DNA of 64,000 nt. Source: Streptomyces violaceusniger (lineage in GTDB: Bacteria; Actinomycetota; Actinomycetes; Streptomycetales; Streptomycetaceae). Location of the stretch: positions 7,688,001 through 7,752,000 of the forward strand of contig BJHW01000001.1 in NCBI GenBank assembly GCA_005405945.1, written 5' to 3'. This document shows, in pieces, positions 48,870-56,688 of the stretch (the first letter of the stretch is position 1; the number at the start of each line of letters is the position of its first letter). The notes under the pieces are model-generated. The model was not told the origin of the DNA and ran no database searches. It saw only the letters and a list, made by a program, of their open reading frames with translations. The translations under genes were made by a program, and so were the position numbers.

Positions 48870-49517
48870 ATGGAAGCGCACGGCCGCACCCCCACCCGCC
48901 GCGCCCTGCTCCGCTCGGGCGCCTATCTCGCCACCGCCGCCACCGGACTCGCCGCCACCGCCGCAACCGCCACCACCGCCCACGCCGACGACAGACACCG
49001 TCGCCGCGCGGCCGCCTATCCCCCCACCCACTGGATCCCGGCCTCCACCTCCAACTACCGCGTCTCCAGCCGCCCGACCTCGTATCCGATCGACTTCATC
49101 GTCATCCATGTGACCCAGGAGACCTTCCCGGACGCGATGAAGATCTTCCAGGACCCGGCCAAGCAGGTGTCCACCCACTACATGGTCGCCTCGGCCGACG
49201 GCTACATCGGGCAGTTCGTCCGGGAGAAGGACGTCGCCTGGCACGCGGGCAACAAGGACTACAACAACCGCAGCATCGGCATCGAGCACGAGGGCTGGGT
49301 GGACGACCCCAAGTGGTTCACGGACGAGATGTACGCCTCGTCCGCCGCCCTGACCGCGGCCGTCTGCGACCGCTACGGCATCCCCAAGAACCGCGACCAC
49401 ATCATCGGCCATGTGGAGGTCCCGGGGACCGACCACACCGACCCCGGCCCGCTGTGGGACTGGGACCGCTATATGAGGCTGGTCAACGGAGGGAGCCGGG
49501 TACACCGCGGAGTCTGA
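48870..49517 (+). CDS. exported N-acetylmuramoyl-L-alanine amidase (Amidase_2)
   Basis: 215 residues from ATG 48870 (GGGAG seven bases upstream). The N-terminus TPTRRALLRSGAYLATAATGLAATAATATTAHAD has a Tat-type twin arginine. Amidase_2 domain: FIVIHVTQETFPDAMKIF (first zinc His), VSTHYMVASADGYIGQFVREKDVAWHAGNKDYNNRSIGIEHEGW, and HIIGHVEVPGTDHTDPGPLWDW (other ligands). Cleaves the glycan-peptide amide of peptidoglycan. Monocistronic. Confidence 0.93.
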   Translation: MEAHGRTPTRRALLRSGAYLATAATGLAATAATATTAHADDRHRRRAAAYPPTHWIPASTSNYRVSSRPTSYPIDFIVIHVTQETFPDAMKIFQDPAKQVSTHYMVASADGYIGQFVREKDVAWHAGNKDYNNRSIGIEHEGWVDDPKWFTDEMYASSAALTAAVCDRYGIPKNRDHIIGHVEVPGTDHTDPGPLWDWDRYMRLVNGGSRVHRGV

Positions 49518-49659
49518 GGCCGCGAACCGCGGCGTACGCCGTGTGCGCCGTGGGCGCCGCGAACCGGATGCCGAGCGCGCCGTGACACGGCCGAGACGAA
49601 CCGGCCACCCCCGACCGCTAATCTGTGCGGGTCAGGAAACGCACGGAAGGGCGGAACAG

Positions 49660-49889
49660 GTGGCGGACATCGAGGCGGCGCGCAAGGCGTTCGAGCGGTA
49701 TGACCTCAACGGTGACGGCCAGATCACCGCGGCCGAGTACAAGAGCGTGATGGCGCAGCTGGGGACCCGTATGTCACGGAGCCCGTCGCCCAGGCCGTCA
49801 TCAACGCCCACGACTCCAACGGTGACGGGCTGCTCACCTTCGACGAGTTCTGGGCGGCCCAGAACAAGAGCGGCGAGAAGACCGCCTGA
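49660..49889 (+). pseudogene. EF-hand calcium-binding protein, apparent frameshift
   Basis: GTG 49660 (AAGGG upstream) starts ADIEAARKAFERYDLNGDGQITAAEYKSVMAQLG with EF-hand loop 1 (DLNGDGQITAAE). In the next frame follow PYVTEPVAQAVINAHDSNGDGLLTFDEFWAAQNKSGEKTA with loop 2 (DSNGDGLLTFDE). One extra G in GGGG 49761-49764 joins them to a 76-residue protein, the usual size of Streptomyces two-EF-hand proteins. Probably a consensus error. The last 22 bases, including the stop, are repeated in tandem just after the gene. Confidence 0.88.
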
Positions 49890-50013
49890 AAGCGGCGAGA
49901 AGACCGCCTGAAACAGGCCGCGAGCGGACCCGCCGAGCAGGCCGAAGACCGGCTGGCTGAGCGGGCCGAAGACCGGCGACACGGGCCGTACGGACGACGG
50001 CGCGGCCGGCGCG

Positions 50014-50322
50014 TCAGCGCCAGCCGCGCCGCTGTGCGCCGGCCCGCCGTCTGCGGTCGTTGCACAGCAGACAGCGGCCGTAGCCGGGCGGCAGCGGGTC
50101 CTCCGGATCCCCGTACAGTGGATCGACGGCCCCGCGCGGATGCTCCGGGCAGCCCGTGGAACCGTGCTCGGCGGTCAGCGATCCGGCCGCGGCGAGCGCC
50201 CGGCGCAGGGCGTCGGTGAGCAGCTCGGTCTCCGGCCCGGAGGGTGCGGCGTCCAGCGAGAAGGCGATGTCCGACGCGGTGGTGAGCGCGCTGCGGAGTT
50301 CGCGCAGGTCTGCGTAACTCAT
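50014..50322 (-). CDS. hypothetical protein with C-terminal Cys-rich tail
   Basis: 102 residues from ATG 50322 (an in-frame GTG at 50352 is possible; neither has a clear site). SYADLRELRSALTTASDIAFSLDAAPSGPETELLTDALRRALAAAGSLTAEHG is helical; then CPEHPRGAVDPLYGDPEDPLPPGYGRCLLCNDRRRR, with a CxxH / CxxC pair that may bind zinc. It stands alone between the EF-hand gene and the muramidase. Confidence 0.65.
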   Translation of the reverse strand: MSYADLRELRSALTTASDIAFSLDAAPSGPETELLTDALRRALAAAGSLTAEHGSTGCPEHPRGAVDPLYGDPEDPLPPGYGRCLLCNDRRRRAGAQRRGWR

Positions 50323-50382
50323 ACCGGGCAGCGTAGGCGCCCCCACCGACAACGGCCCGAGGGGCCCGGGCCCGGGGCCCGG

Positions 50383-51039
50383 TCAGGCCTTCTCCACGTC
50401 CTCCACGTCCTCCACGTCCTCCACGTCCTCCGCCGTGTGGACGTCCGTCACGTCCTCCGTCTCCTCATCCGCGGTGAGCGCCGCCCGGCTGGGGTCGGCC
50501 CAGGCCTGGAGCGCGGACTTGCTGGAGAAGTTCGCCACGTCCTTGTCCAGCGGGCGATCGGTGTACTGGTGGATCCGCCACTTCGCCTTGATGCGCGGCT
50601 TGCCCGCCGTCACGTAGTCCGCTATCCACAGGCCGTCGCCGGCGTACGACGTGGTGTCGTGGTTGAGCCAGAAGTTCCGGTTGCAGTAGAGCATCACCCG
50701 GTGCGTGGGCCGCAGCTTCTTGACCTCGCGGATGAACCGGTCCTTCTCGGCGTTGCTGGCGCGGGTGCCGGAACCGGTGGTCTCCCAGTCCACGGCGAGC
50801 AGATCGTGCTTCTGGGACGCGCACTTCTCGACGAAGTAGCGCGCCTGTGCCGAGATGTTGCCCGGCCACAGGAAGTGGTAGAAGCCGACGACGCATCCCG
50901 CCTTGCGCGCCCGGGACGCCTGCGAGGCCTGCTTCGGGTTGATGTACGACCGGCCTTCGGTGGCCTTGATGAAGACGAAGGCCAGTCCGTCCGCGTCGAA
51001 CGTGGACTGGTGCGAACTCACGTCGATGCCGTGCAGCAT
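50383..51039 (-). CDS. GH25 muramidase (lysozyme-like)
   Basis: 218 residues. HGIDVSSHQSTFDADGLAFVFIKATEGRSYINPKQ, VVGFYHFLWPG, catalytic Asp/Glu in LLAVDWETTGSG, VMLYCNRNFWL, GLWIADYV, WRIHQYTDRPLDKDVANFSS: complete GH25 family, cleaving the glycan strands of peptidoglycan. No signal peptide is seen. The C-terminus ends in DVEDVEDVEDVEKA, coded by a tandem 9-base repeat. The upstream 577 bases hold the ncRNA. Confidence 0.93.
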   Translation of the reverse strand: MLHGIDVSSHQSTFDADGLAFVFIKATEGRSYINPKQASQASRARKAGCVVGFYHFLWPGNISAQARYFVEKCASQKHDLLAVDWETTGSGTRASNAEKDRFIREVKKLRPTHRVMLYCNRNFWLNHDTTSYAGDGLWIADYVTAGKPRIKAKWRIHQYTDRPLDKDVANFSSKSALQAWADPSRAALTADEETEDVTDVHTAEDVEDVEDVEDVEKA

Positions 51040-51228
51040 GGCGCCTACCTCGGGTCAAGAACGGGGTGAATACACGGGTGTTATTCCCCCTCTCGTAGGC
51101 AGGACCCTACTGGGACGGGATCGCGATCCGCAGCCGTTTTGGTGCCACACACGGGGAGACGGGCGGGAGGAGAAGCGGACCCGAGGGTTTGGCCATCCCC
51201 CGGGCCCTGTGATGCCGCCCAACTGCGC

Positions 51229-51360
51229 ACGCCCGCCCGGATGGGAACGGGTCAGTCTGATGTCGTCGTGTTCTTCCGTTGAACTACCGCTCCACGAAGC
51301 GGGGCGGGCCGGATTCGAACCGGCATCCGACGACGGAGCCCGTGCCCGGTCGGTGAGGCG
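51229..51360 (-). ncRNA. tRNA-mimic RNA with permuted halves (YrlA/Y-RNA-like)
   Basis: Read on the minus strand: anticodon-stem 3' arm CGTCG (51335-51331), variable TCGGAT, T-arm GCCGG-TTCGAAT-CCGGC (51324-51308), acceptor 3' arm CCGCCCC (51307-51301), seven-base loop GCTTCGT, acceptor 5' arm GGAGCGG (51293-51287; 6 of 7 pairs), TA, D-arm GTTC-AACGGAA-GAAC (51284-51270), A, anticodon-stem 5' arm CGACG (51268-51264). Conserved tRNA bases (U8, A14, G18G19, TTCGA) are all in place, but the 3' half precedes the 5' half. Flanks can pair (GGG-ACGGG with CCCGT-CCC, then CCG/CGG and CGCC/GGCG), so the ends form a stem where the anticodon loop would be. This is the plan of bacterial Y RNAs, whose tRNA-like module sits at the end of a long stem. 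Ends are approximate. No canonical tRNA reading is possible. Confidence 0.6.
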
Positions 51361-51617
51361 ATCGGCGGCGAATGCTGAGGCTGGAGCGAGAATCTGAGAT
51401 TGAACGCGTGCCACGGGCGCACGGCCCGACCGAAGACCGGGGGCTAATCCCGGCTACCTCCTGGAACGGACCGTCCCCTCTCGTGACCAAGTGCTCGAAG
51501 GAGGTGGTCAAAACCTCCCAACGCAACCGCGTGCATCACGACGAGCTTCAGTATCAGCTTGCGCTCCTCGCGCACCCCGCACCGCCGCTTGACCCGGCGG
51601 CCGGGGAGTCCATGACG

Positions 51618-52349
51618 CTACCCGAACAGGTAGCCGAAGACCACCTCACCCACGCGCTGATCGGTGACCTCGACGCCGTTGGCCTCCTCGCGGGCGTACT
51701 TGACCGCCTGCTGGAGCTTCTCCACCCGGTCGAGCACCTCGTTGACGCGCCGCGCCGGGAGGGCGCCGGAGAACTTCACGGTCGTCCAGTAGCCCACCGG
51801 GATGTCCTCGTAGTACACCTCGACCTGCGCCGGGTGCTTCTCCGTGGCCTCCGCCTTCACGTGGTTCCTGGGCACCTTCTTCGTACGGACGGTCCGCACA
51901 GCCTCGGTCTTCCAGCAGTCCGTCGACGGGTCGAGCGACCACGACTCGGCGGCGTCCAGGGTCGGCAGCCGGCGGATGAAGGTGGCGAGATCCGTCAGCT
52001 GCTTCTCCAGGAACAGCAGATACGAGACCGGCACATCGCGCAGCAGCGTGCGCCCCTCGACCTCGATGTCCGCGCGGGCCTCGCAGTTCGTCCAGTCCTT
52101 GGTGGCGGTCACATCGAACAGCCGGGTCAGCGTGGTCGCGGTCTCCCGGAGGACGTCCTCCGCCTTCACCTGCACCCGCGTCGACTCGGGCGGCAGCTGC
52201 TCACCCTCCTCGTCCTTCGGCTGATACGTCCGGGAAATCCCCGCCAGCAGCGCCGGCTTGTCCAGCCGGCGCTGGGACGCCGTCAGGTCCGCTTGCGTCT
52301 TGGACTTGACGCCCTTCTCCACTGCGATGATCTGATTGAGTTTCGCCAC
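51618..52349 (-). CDS. conserved actinobacterial protein of unknown function next to tRNA-mimic RNA
   Basis: 243 residues from GTG 52349. No ribosome site; TAGCGT seven bases upstream suggests a leaderless transcript. AKLNQIIAVEKGVKSKTQADLTASQRRLDKPALLAGISRTYQPKDEEGEQLPPE ... VSYLLFLEKQLTDLATFIRRLPTLDAAESW ... YYEDIPVGYWTTVKFSGALPARRVNEVLDRVEKLQQAVKYAREEANGVEV. It belongs to a widespread uncharacterised family (a DUF whose number I do not recall surely). Charged, soluble, no TROVE/Ro fold visible. The permuted tRNA-like RNA lies about 260 bases downstream on the same strand, so the two may form a ribonucleoprotein. Confidence 0.85.
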   Translation of the reverse strand: MAKLNQIIAVEKGVKSKTQADLTASQRRLDKPALLAGISRTYQPKDEEGEQLPPESTRVQVKAEDVLRETATTLTRLFDVTATKDWTNCEARADIEVEGRTLLRDVPVSYLLFLEKQLTDLATFIRRLPTLDAAESWSLDPSTDCWKTEAVRTVRTKKVPRNHVKAEATEKHPAQVEVYYEDIPVGYWTTVKFSGALPARRVNEVLDRVEKLQQAVKYAREEANGVEVTDQRVGEVVFGYLFG

Positions 52350-52435
52350 GTGAGGGACGCTAGCAGTGCGGAACGCCCGCTCTCGAACGATATTCGAGGC
52401 GGCCTTCAGGGGTGCTGAGGCAGCCTGGGCGGCCT

Positions 52436-53293
52436 TCAGGGGTGCTGGGGCGGCCTTAAGGGGCGCCTCCGTCCTCGCGGCGGGCGGGTGGTCCGTGCGT
52501 ACCAGGCTGACGAGGCCACCGAGGGCCCGGCCGCGAGACCGGTCACGGCGATGAGGAAGACGACGATCAGCCAGGTCAGAAGGGTGAAGACGGGGCCGAG
52601 CGGGCCGAAGTCGGCGAGGCTGCGGGCCATGGCCACGGGCATGAGCAGCCGGGAGAGGTAACCCAGCAGGACGGTTCCCACGCCGGCGAGCACGGCGCCC
52701 GGCAGCAGATGCGTCCAGGTGACGCGGCCGCTCAGCAGGAGGTGCTGGGTCCACCACCACAGCAGAACGGCCGACAGCAGGGACAGCGCGAGTCCGGAGA
52801 CGACGCCCGTGCCGAACCCCTTGCGCACCGGCGCCTGGACGAGGAGCACCGCGAGCCAGACGAGCAGCCACAGCAGCCAGCGCCACGCCGTCACGCGCAC
52901 GGCCGCCCTGGGCAGCCCCCAGCACCGTTCGCAGATCGCCTGGAGCGCCCTGCTGAACGCCGTCGCGGACACCAGGGCGACCAGCAGTCCGACCGCCCCC
53001 GAGGTGTTCTTGGCCGTTCCCCGGGTGGTGAACGTACGGCGTACCTCGTCGAGGACGTCACCGCGCACGCCCACCACCGAGCGCAGGGAGTCGGCCAGGA
53101 GGTTCTGCAGCGTATCGGGGACGAAGGCCGCCACCGCCATCAGCAGGGGGAGGGCGGTGAGGAACGCCTGGGCCGCCAGCCGGGTGGCGGCTTCCAGCAC
53201 GTTCACCGCCACCAGCCGCTCCAGGGACCGGGCGGCCGGGCCACCGCCGATCGCGGTCGTGACGGCCTCCCACAGCGTCCGCAGCGCCCTCAT
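52436..53293 (-). CDS. YihY/BrkB family membrane protein
   Basis: 285 residues from ATG 53293. YihY blocks: AATRLAAQAFLTALPLLMAVAAFVPDTLQNLLADSL, SGAVGLLVALVSATAFSRALQAICERCWGLP, WRWLLWLLVWLAVLLVQAPV, LAGVGTVLLGYLSRLLMPVAMARSLADFGPLGPVFTLLTWLIVVFLIAVTGL. About six membrane segments; role unknown (once misread as RNase BN). It follows the next membrane gene by 17 bases, forming an operon. Confidence 0.9.
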   Translation of the reverse strand: MRALRTLWEAVTTAIGGGPAARSLERLVAVNVLEAATRLAAQAFLTALPLLMAVAAFVPDTLQNLLADSLRSVVGVRGDVLDEVRRTFTTRGTAKNTSGAVGLLVALVSATAFSRALQAICERCWGLPRAAVRVTAWRWLLWLLVWLAVLLVQAPVRKGFGTGVVSGLALSLLSAVLLWWWTQHLLLSGRVTWTHLLPGAVLAGVGTVLLGYLSRLLMPVAMARSLADFGPLGPVFTLLTWLIVVFLIAVTGLAAGPSVASSAWYARTTRPPRGRRRPLRPPQHP

Positions 53294-53310
53294 GGCCTGC
53301 CGCCCGGCCG

Positions 53311-54711
53311 TCAGGGACCGCCGGGACGGCCGTCGGCCGGGGGGCCGGGGGCTGCGGGGCCGCCCGCAGCGGGGCTGCCCGTCGCGGGACCGTTCGCCGC
53401 TGGGCCGGACGCCGCTGGACCGGCCGCCCCGGCGAGGACGCCGAGCAGCGCCAGGGCCCCCACGACGATGCCGAGGACGAGCCCGACGGACGCCGGGGTG
53501 GGGTGGTTCCACAGCAGCAGGGCCAGCGCACCGCCCGTGATCACCACGCCGGTGGTCCAGGCCCGATGGGTGTCCAGCCAGCGGCCGAAGCCCCCGGTGC
53601 GGGCCCCGACGCGGGCCAGGCCCCGGCCGATGGCGCCGGTGCCGCGCGCCGCGGCCGAGCGGACGACGCGGGCCCCGCGCCCGGGGCCGTACAGATACGC
53701 GGCGAGCGCGGTGACGATCGCGACGACGAGGAGGGTGCGGGTGCTTTCGCGCAGGAAGCGTACGAGCGTGTCGAAGATGAAGGCCGCCGGGCCCCGGGGC
53801 AGGGTCGTGGGCGGGACGGAGTCCAGGTAGACGCCGCGCACCACGGCCAGACCGACCAGCAACGCGGCCATCATCACCGCCGTGCCGACCCCGGCGGCCA
53901 GCAGCGTGATCCGATGCGCGGGGGAGACCCACACGGCGAGCGCGGCGAGCACGATCGTCACGGCGGGCAGCCAGGTGCCGAGGATGTCGAGGAGACGCAT
54001 CGCGCCTTGTGCCTCGTCCAGCTTGTCCGTCCGCACCAGCGTGAACTGCCGGTCGATGTGGGGAAACTTGGCGGCCTTCTCGTAGCCCGCCCGGACCAGG
54101 CGCTGTTTGACGTTGTCGACGAGGGTGCCGATGTCCAGGACGATCGCGTTCCCGCGGGCCTGGACCGCGCTGGTGCCCTCACCGGTGAGGACCTTGACGA
54201 CGGCGGCGTGGGCGCGGCGGTTGGCCGCGTCCCACACCAACGGGAACTGTTCGCTGGTGATCGCCTTGTGGACCACGTGGTGCACGGCGTTGGTGAGGAC
54301 GCTCTCCAGCGGCCCGCCGAGCATCCGGGTGCCGTTCACGACGACGGTCGGGGCTCCGGTCTTGTCCAGGTTCCTGGCCAGGTGGGCGGTGATGGCGGGC
54401 ACGTCGACCCGGTCGACCACGCGTCTGGTGAGCCGGTTGGTGACGGCGGACTGGACACCGGGGTTCCTGGCGATCGGGGCGACGGTCTGGACGTACCGGT
54501 GAGGGTCGGTGATCTCTTCGTGCAGCCAGGTGGCGACGACGGCGAGCGGGGAGAGCAGCACCGCCAGGACGAGCAGCACACACGCGCCCGCGTGGCGAAG
54601 CCGCCGGTGGTGTACGGCCGCCACCCCGCGCAGCCGCTCGTACTCCCGCCGTTCGCTCCCGCTCAGCGGGTGGGGCTCGGCGGGGCCGGAGGCGTCGGCG
54701 GACGGATCCAT
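53311..54711 (-). CDS. membrane protein with large extracytoplasmic domain
   Basis: 466 residues from ATG 54711 (GGGAGGA three bases upstream). TM1 near 40-65 (GACVLLVLAVLLSPLAVVATWL), a large domain (VQTVAPIARNPGVQSAVTNRLTRRVVDRVDVPAITAHLARNL ... TSEQFPLVWDAANRRAHAAVVKVLTGE), then TM segments from about 238 (WLPAVTIVLAALAVWVS, AAGVGTAVMMAALLVGLAVV, LLVVAIVTALAAYLYG, TGVVITGGALALLLW, VGLVLGIVVGALALLGVLAG). The C-terminus is a Pro/Ala/Gly repeat tail (GPAASGPAANGPATGSPAAGGP). Function unknown. First gene of the operon with the YihY protein; a heptamer repeat lies upstream. Confidence 0.8.
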   Translation of the reverse strand: MDPSADASGPAEPHPLSGSERREYERLRGVAAVHHRRLRHAGACVLLVLAVLLSPLAVVATWLHEEITDPHRYVQTVAPIARNPGVQSAVTNRLTRRVVDRVDVPAITAHLARNLDKTGAPTVVVNGTRMLGGPLESVLTNAVHHVVHKAITSEQFPLVWDAANRRAHAAVVKVLTGEGTSAVQARGNAIVLDIGTLVDNVKQRLVRAGYEKAAKFPHIDRQFTLVRTDKLDEAQGAMRLLDILGTWLPAVTIVLAALAVWVSPAHRITLLAAGVGTAVMMAALLVGLAVVRGVYLDSVPPTTLPRGPAAFIFDTLVRFLRESTRTLLVVAIVTALAAYLYGPGRGARVVRSAAARGTGAIGRGLARVGARTGGFGRWLDTHRAWTTGVVITGGALALLLWNHPTPASVGLVLGIVVGALALLGVLAGAAGPAASGPAANGPATGSPAAGGPAAPGPPADGRPGGP

Positions 54712-54883
54712 GGGTCCTCCCTCGCGCGGGACCTCGCGCGGGACGGAGGGAAGCGCCACCGGCCGGAGGCGCCGCCGGGGAGCGGCGACGTCACGGCACC
54801 GGCCACCCGGCGGGCGGCGCGTCTCCTCGATCCGCGGTCCGAGGCTCTGGGAACGCGGCGAGGGGCCGTTTCGATTCACGGTC

Positions 54884-54988
54884 GGGAGCCGGGAGCCGGG
54901 AGCCGGGAGCCGGGAGCCGGGAGCCGGGAGCCGGGAGCCGGGAGCCGGGAGCCGGGAGCCGGGAACCGGGAACCGGGAGCCGGGAGCC
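54884..54988. repeat. heptanucleotide tandem repeat (GGGAGCC x15)
   Basis: Fifteen 7-base units: 11 exact GGGAGCC, two GGGAACC, two GGGAGCC. It lies 173 bases upstream of the membrane protein start in a 364-base gap with no supported gene. Seven-base units keep no reading frame, so length change could alter promoter spacing. Confidence 0.9.
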
Positions 54989-55075
54989 GACGTGGTGGCG
55001 AGCCCGGCGCGGGTGCGGCGACCAGGGCTGACCACCGTCAGGACGGCGGCGGGGCGCGCACCGCACCGAGCATGG

Positions 55076-55342
55076 TTACGGCGCGTGCGGGTGTTGCGCG
55101 CCGCCCTCCCCGTCCGCCGGGAAACGGAGGGCCCCGGCGTCGGCCGTCCACTCGACGCCGCCTCGCTCCGGCCGGAGGAACGCGACGCGATCGCTGCTCA
55201 TCCGGTGGTCGAAGCACAATTCGGCGACGCTGTGCACCGCCTGCACCACGCCGGTACGGCCACTGGCCGGGTCGTACGCCACCTGGCCGGGGGCGGGCAC
55301 TGGACGGGTGCTGGGCTGTGGCTGACCGAGCTGGTGGTTCAT
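55076..55342 (-). CDS. small protein of unknown function (third of coupled trio)
   Basis: 88 residues from ATG 55342, overlapping the stop of the 53-residue gene (ATGA). QVAYDPASGRTGVVQAVHS ... RVAFLRPERGGVEWTADAGALRFP recalls small proteins often found beside XRE/DUF397 genes in Streptomyces. No catalytic motif. Part of a minus-strand operon divergent from the XRE gene at 55867. Confidence 0.75.
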   Translation of the reverse strand: MNHQLGQPQPSTRPVPAPGQVAYDPASGRTGVVQAVHSVAELCFDHRMSSDRVAFLRPERGGVEWTADAGALRFPADGEGGAQHPHAP

Positions 55343-55500
55343 ACGGCTCGTCCTTCGGGCTGGCGGGGGATGCGGACGGTGTGGGCGGGGTGGCGTCGGC
55401 GCAGTACCTCGTAGTCGGTGGCCTTGCTGTGGTCACCGGCTCGTCTGGCCTGTTCGCGCAGTGCCGCGTAGTGGCGGCAGGTGGGGCAGGTGTCGTTCAA
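55339..55500 (-). CDS. 53-residue protein with CxxC motif (second of coupled trio)
   Basis: TTG 55500 start overlapping the TGA of the upstream gene (TTGA), with GGAG eight bases before. NDTCPTCRHYAALREQARRAGDHSKATDYEVLRRRHPAH: a CPTC pair and a basic helix. It ends in the ATGA overlap with the next gene. Both overlaps and the coding-like sequence support it despite its length. Confidence 0.7.
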   Translation of the reverse strand: MNDTCPTCRHYAALREQARRAGDHSKATDYEVLRRRHPAHTVRIPRQPEGRAV

Positions 55501-55733
55501 CGGTCACTCTCCGGTGTGGATGCGGGTGTGGGTGTGGGCGGCTGCTGGCGCCGTGCGAGGTCTTCGGGGAGCGCCCCGCAGAAGAGGACGTACGGGGTCC
55601 CTCCCACCGGTGGCTCGGCCGGGCCCGCCGAACTCCACCCACGTCGCCGCGCCACTTCCCGCATCTCGCGGGTGACCCGGTCCGCGACGCGATGTCGGGT
55701 GGATTCGGTGATGTGTTCGGAGGGAAACACCAT
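55497..55733 (-). CDS. small protein of unknown function (first of coupled trio)
   Basis: 78 residues from ATG 55733 (AGGAAG eight bases upstream). VFPSEHITESTRHRVADRVTREMREVARRRGWSSAGPAEPPVGGTPYVLFCGALPEDLARRQ. No motif recognised. Head of the three-gene operon, sharing a 133-base promoter region with the divergent XRE/DUF5753 gene, which probably regulates it. Confidence 0.7.
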   Translation of the reverse strand: MVFPSEHITESTRHRVADRVTREMREVARRRGWSSAGPAEPPVGGTPYVLFCGALPEDLARRQQPPTPTPASTPESDR

Positions 55734-55866
55734 GGGGGGTTCTTCCTGACCTGGATGTGTCTTGCGAGCTTTAATCACTCTGTGTACTCCCAGCGTTGCC
55801 CTGCGGGGCCGCGCGCAACAGGGATCGGGGCACACCAAGAGGCTTGGGGTGAGGGGAGAACCACAG

Positions 55867-56688
55867 GTGAGCAATGTGGACGAGCAGCCGGAAGCGGCCA
55901 GCGGGCCGGCGTTTTTCGGCGCCGAGGTACGGATCTGGCGGACGCGGGCGAAGCTGAGTCAGCGGGAATTGGGCTTGGAGGCCAACTACGGGCAGCAATA
56001 TGTGGCCAAGGTGGAGGCGGGCGAGCGGCTGGCCAGTCAGGAGTTTGCGAAGGCCTGCGACCAGGTCTTCCGCACGCCGGGTACGTTTGCGCGTCTCCGG
56101 GAGTGCGCGAGCCAGCACGGCTATCCGGACTGGTTCGTGCCGTACGTCCAGTTGGAACGGCAGGCAACCAGCATCCTGGATTACTCAGTCACATTCATCA
56201 TGGGCATGTTGCAAACGGCCGACTACGCACGGGCGGTCTTCCGTAGCGCCCATCCACGAGAGGACACAGCCAAGATCGAAGCCAAAGTGGAGCGGCGACT
56301 GCGGAGGCGGGAGGTAATGGAGAAAGACGCAACTCCGCTTCTCTGGTGCGTCCTGAATGAGTCCTGTGTGCGTACCGTCGTGGGCGGCGCCGATGTGATG
56401 CGTGCGCAACTTGCTCACCTCCTCACCAAGGCGGAGTCCCCGGACATCACCCTGCAGGTACTGCCGTTCGCGGCAGGAGCACCCCCCGTCCCGGGAAGCT
56501 TCACGCTTCTGACATTCGACGAAGGACCGGACATCGTGTATGCGGATACGGCGATGTCGGGCCAGATGGTCGATACGAAGGCAGAAGTGGAGCGCGCCGC
56601 TGCCAGGTACCAACGGCTGCGAGCTGCGGCTCTGCACCCGAACGAGTCATTGGCCATGATCCGTGGAGTGATGGAGGAATACACCTGA
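55867..56688 (+). CDS. XRE-family HTH regulator with DUF5753 domain
   Basis: 273 residues from GTG 55867 (GGGGAG eight bases upstream; a longer frame begins at 55762). HTH: FFGAEVRIWRTRAKLSQRELGLEANYGQQYVAKVEAGERLAS. DUF5753: DWFVPYVQLERQATSILDYSVTFIMGMLQTADYARAVF ... LLWCVLNESCVRTVVGGADVMRAQLAHLLTKAESPDITLQVLPF. Its TGA overlaps the ATG of a DUF397 gene by one base. Third such regulator in the window, again in a lower-GC accessory locus. Confidence 0.92.
   Translation: MSNVDEQPEAASGPAFFGAEVRIWRTRAKLSQRELGLEANYGQQYVAKVEAGERLASQEFAKACDQVFRTPGTFARLRECASQHGYPDWFVPYVQLERQATSILDYSVTFIMGMLQTADYARAVFRSAHPREDTAKIEAKVERRLRRREVMEKDATPLLWCVLNESCVRTVVGGADVMRAQLAHLLTKAESPDITLQVLPFAAGAPPVPGSFTLLTFDEGPDIVYADTAMSGQMVDTKAEVERAAARYQRLRAAALHPNESLAMIRGVMEEYT

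Noticed and set aside
48600..48870. ydaO (c-di-AMP) riboswitch ahead of the amidase
   Set aside because: The lower-GC leader lacks the conserved blocks I would expect of that element.
51264..51335. Ordinary tRNA gene
   Set aside because: No 5' half lies upstream of the T-arm on the minus strand, and no 3' half lies downstream of the D-arm; only the permuted pairing works.
54884..55035. N-terminal extension of the membrane protein through the heptamer repeat (PGSRLPA repeats)
   Set aside because: ATG 54711 has a strong ribosome site and a sensible start; the upstream translation is just the repeat.
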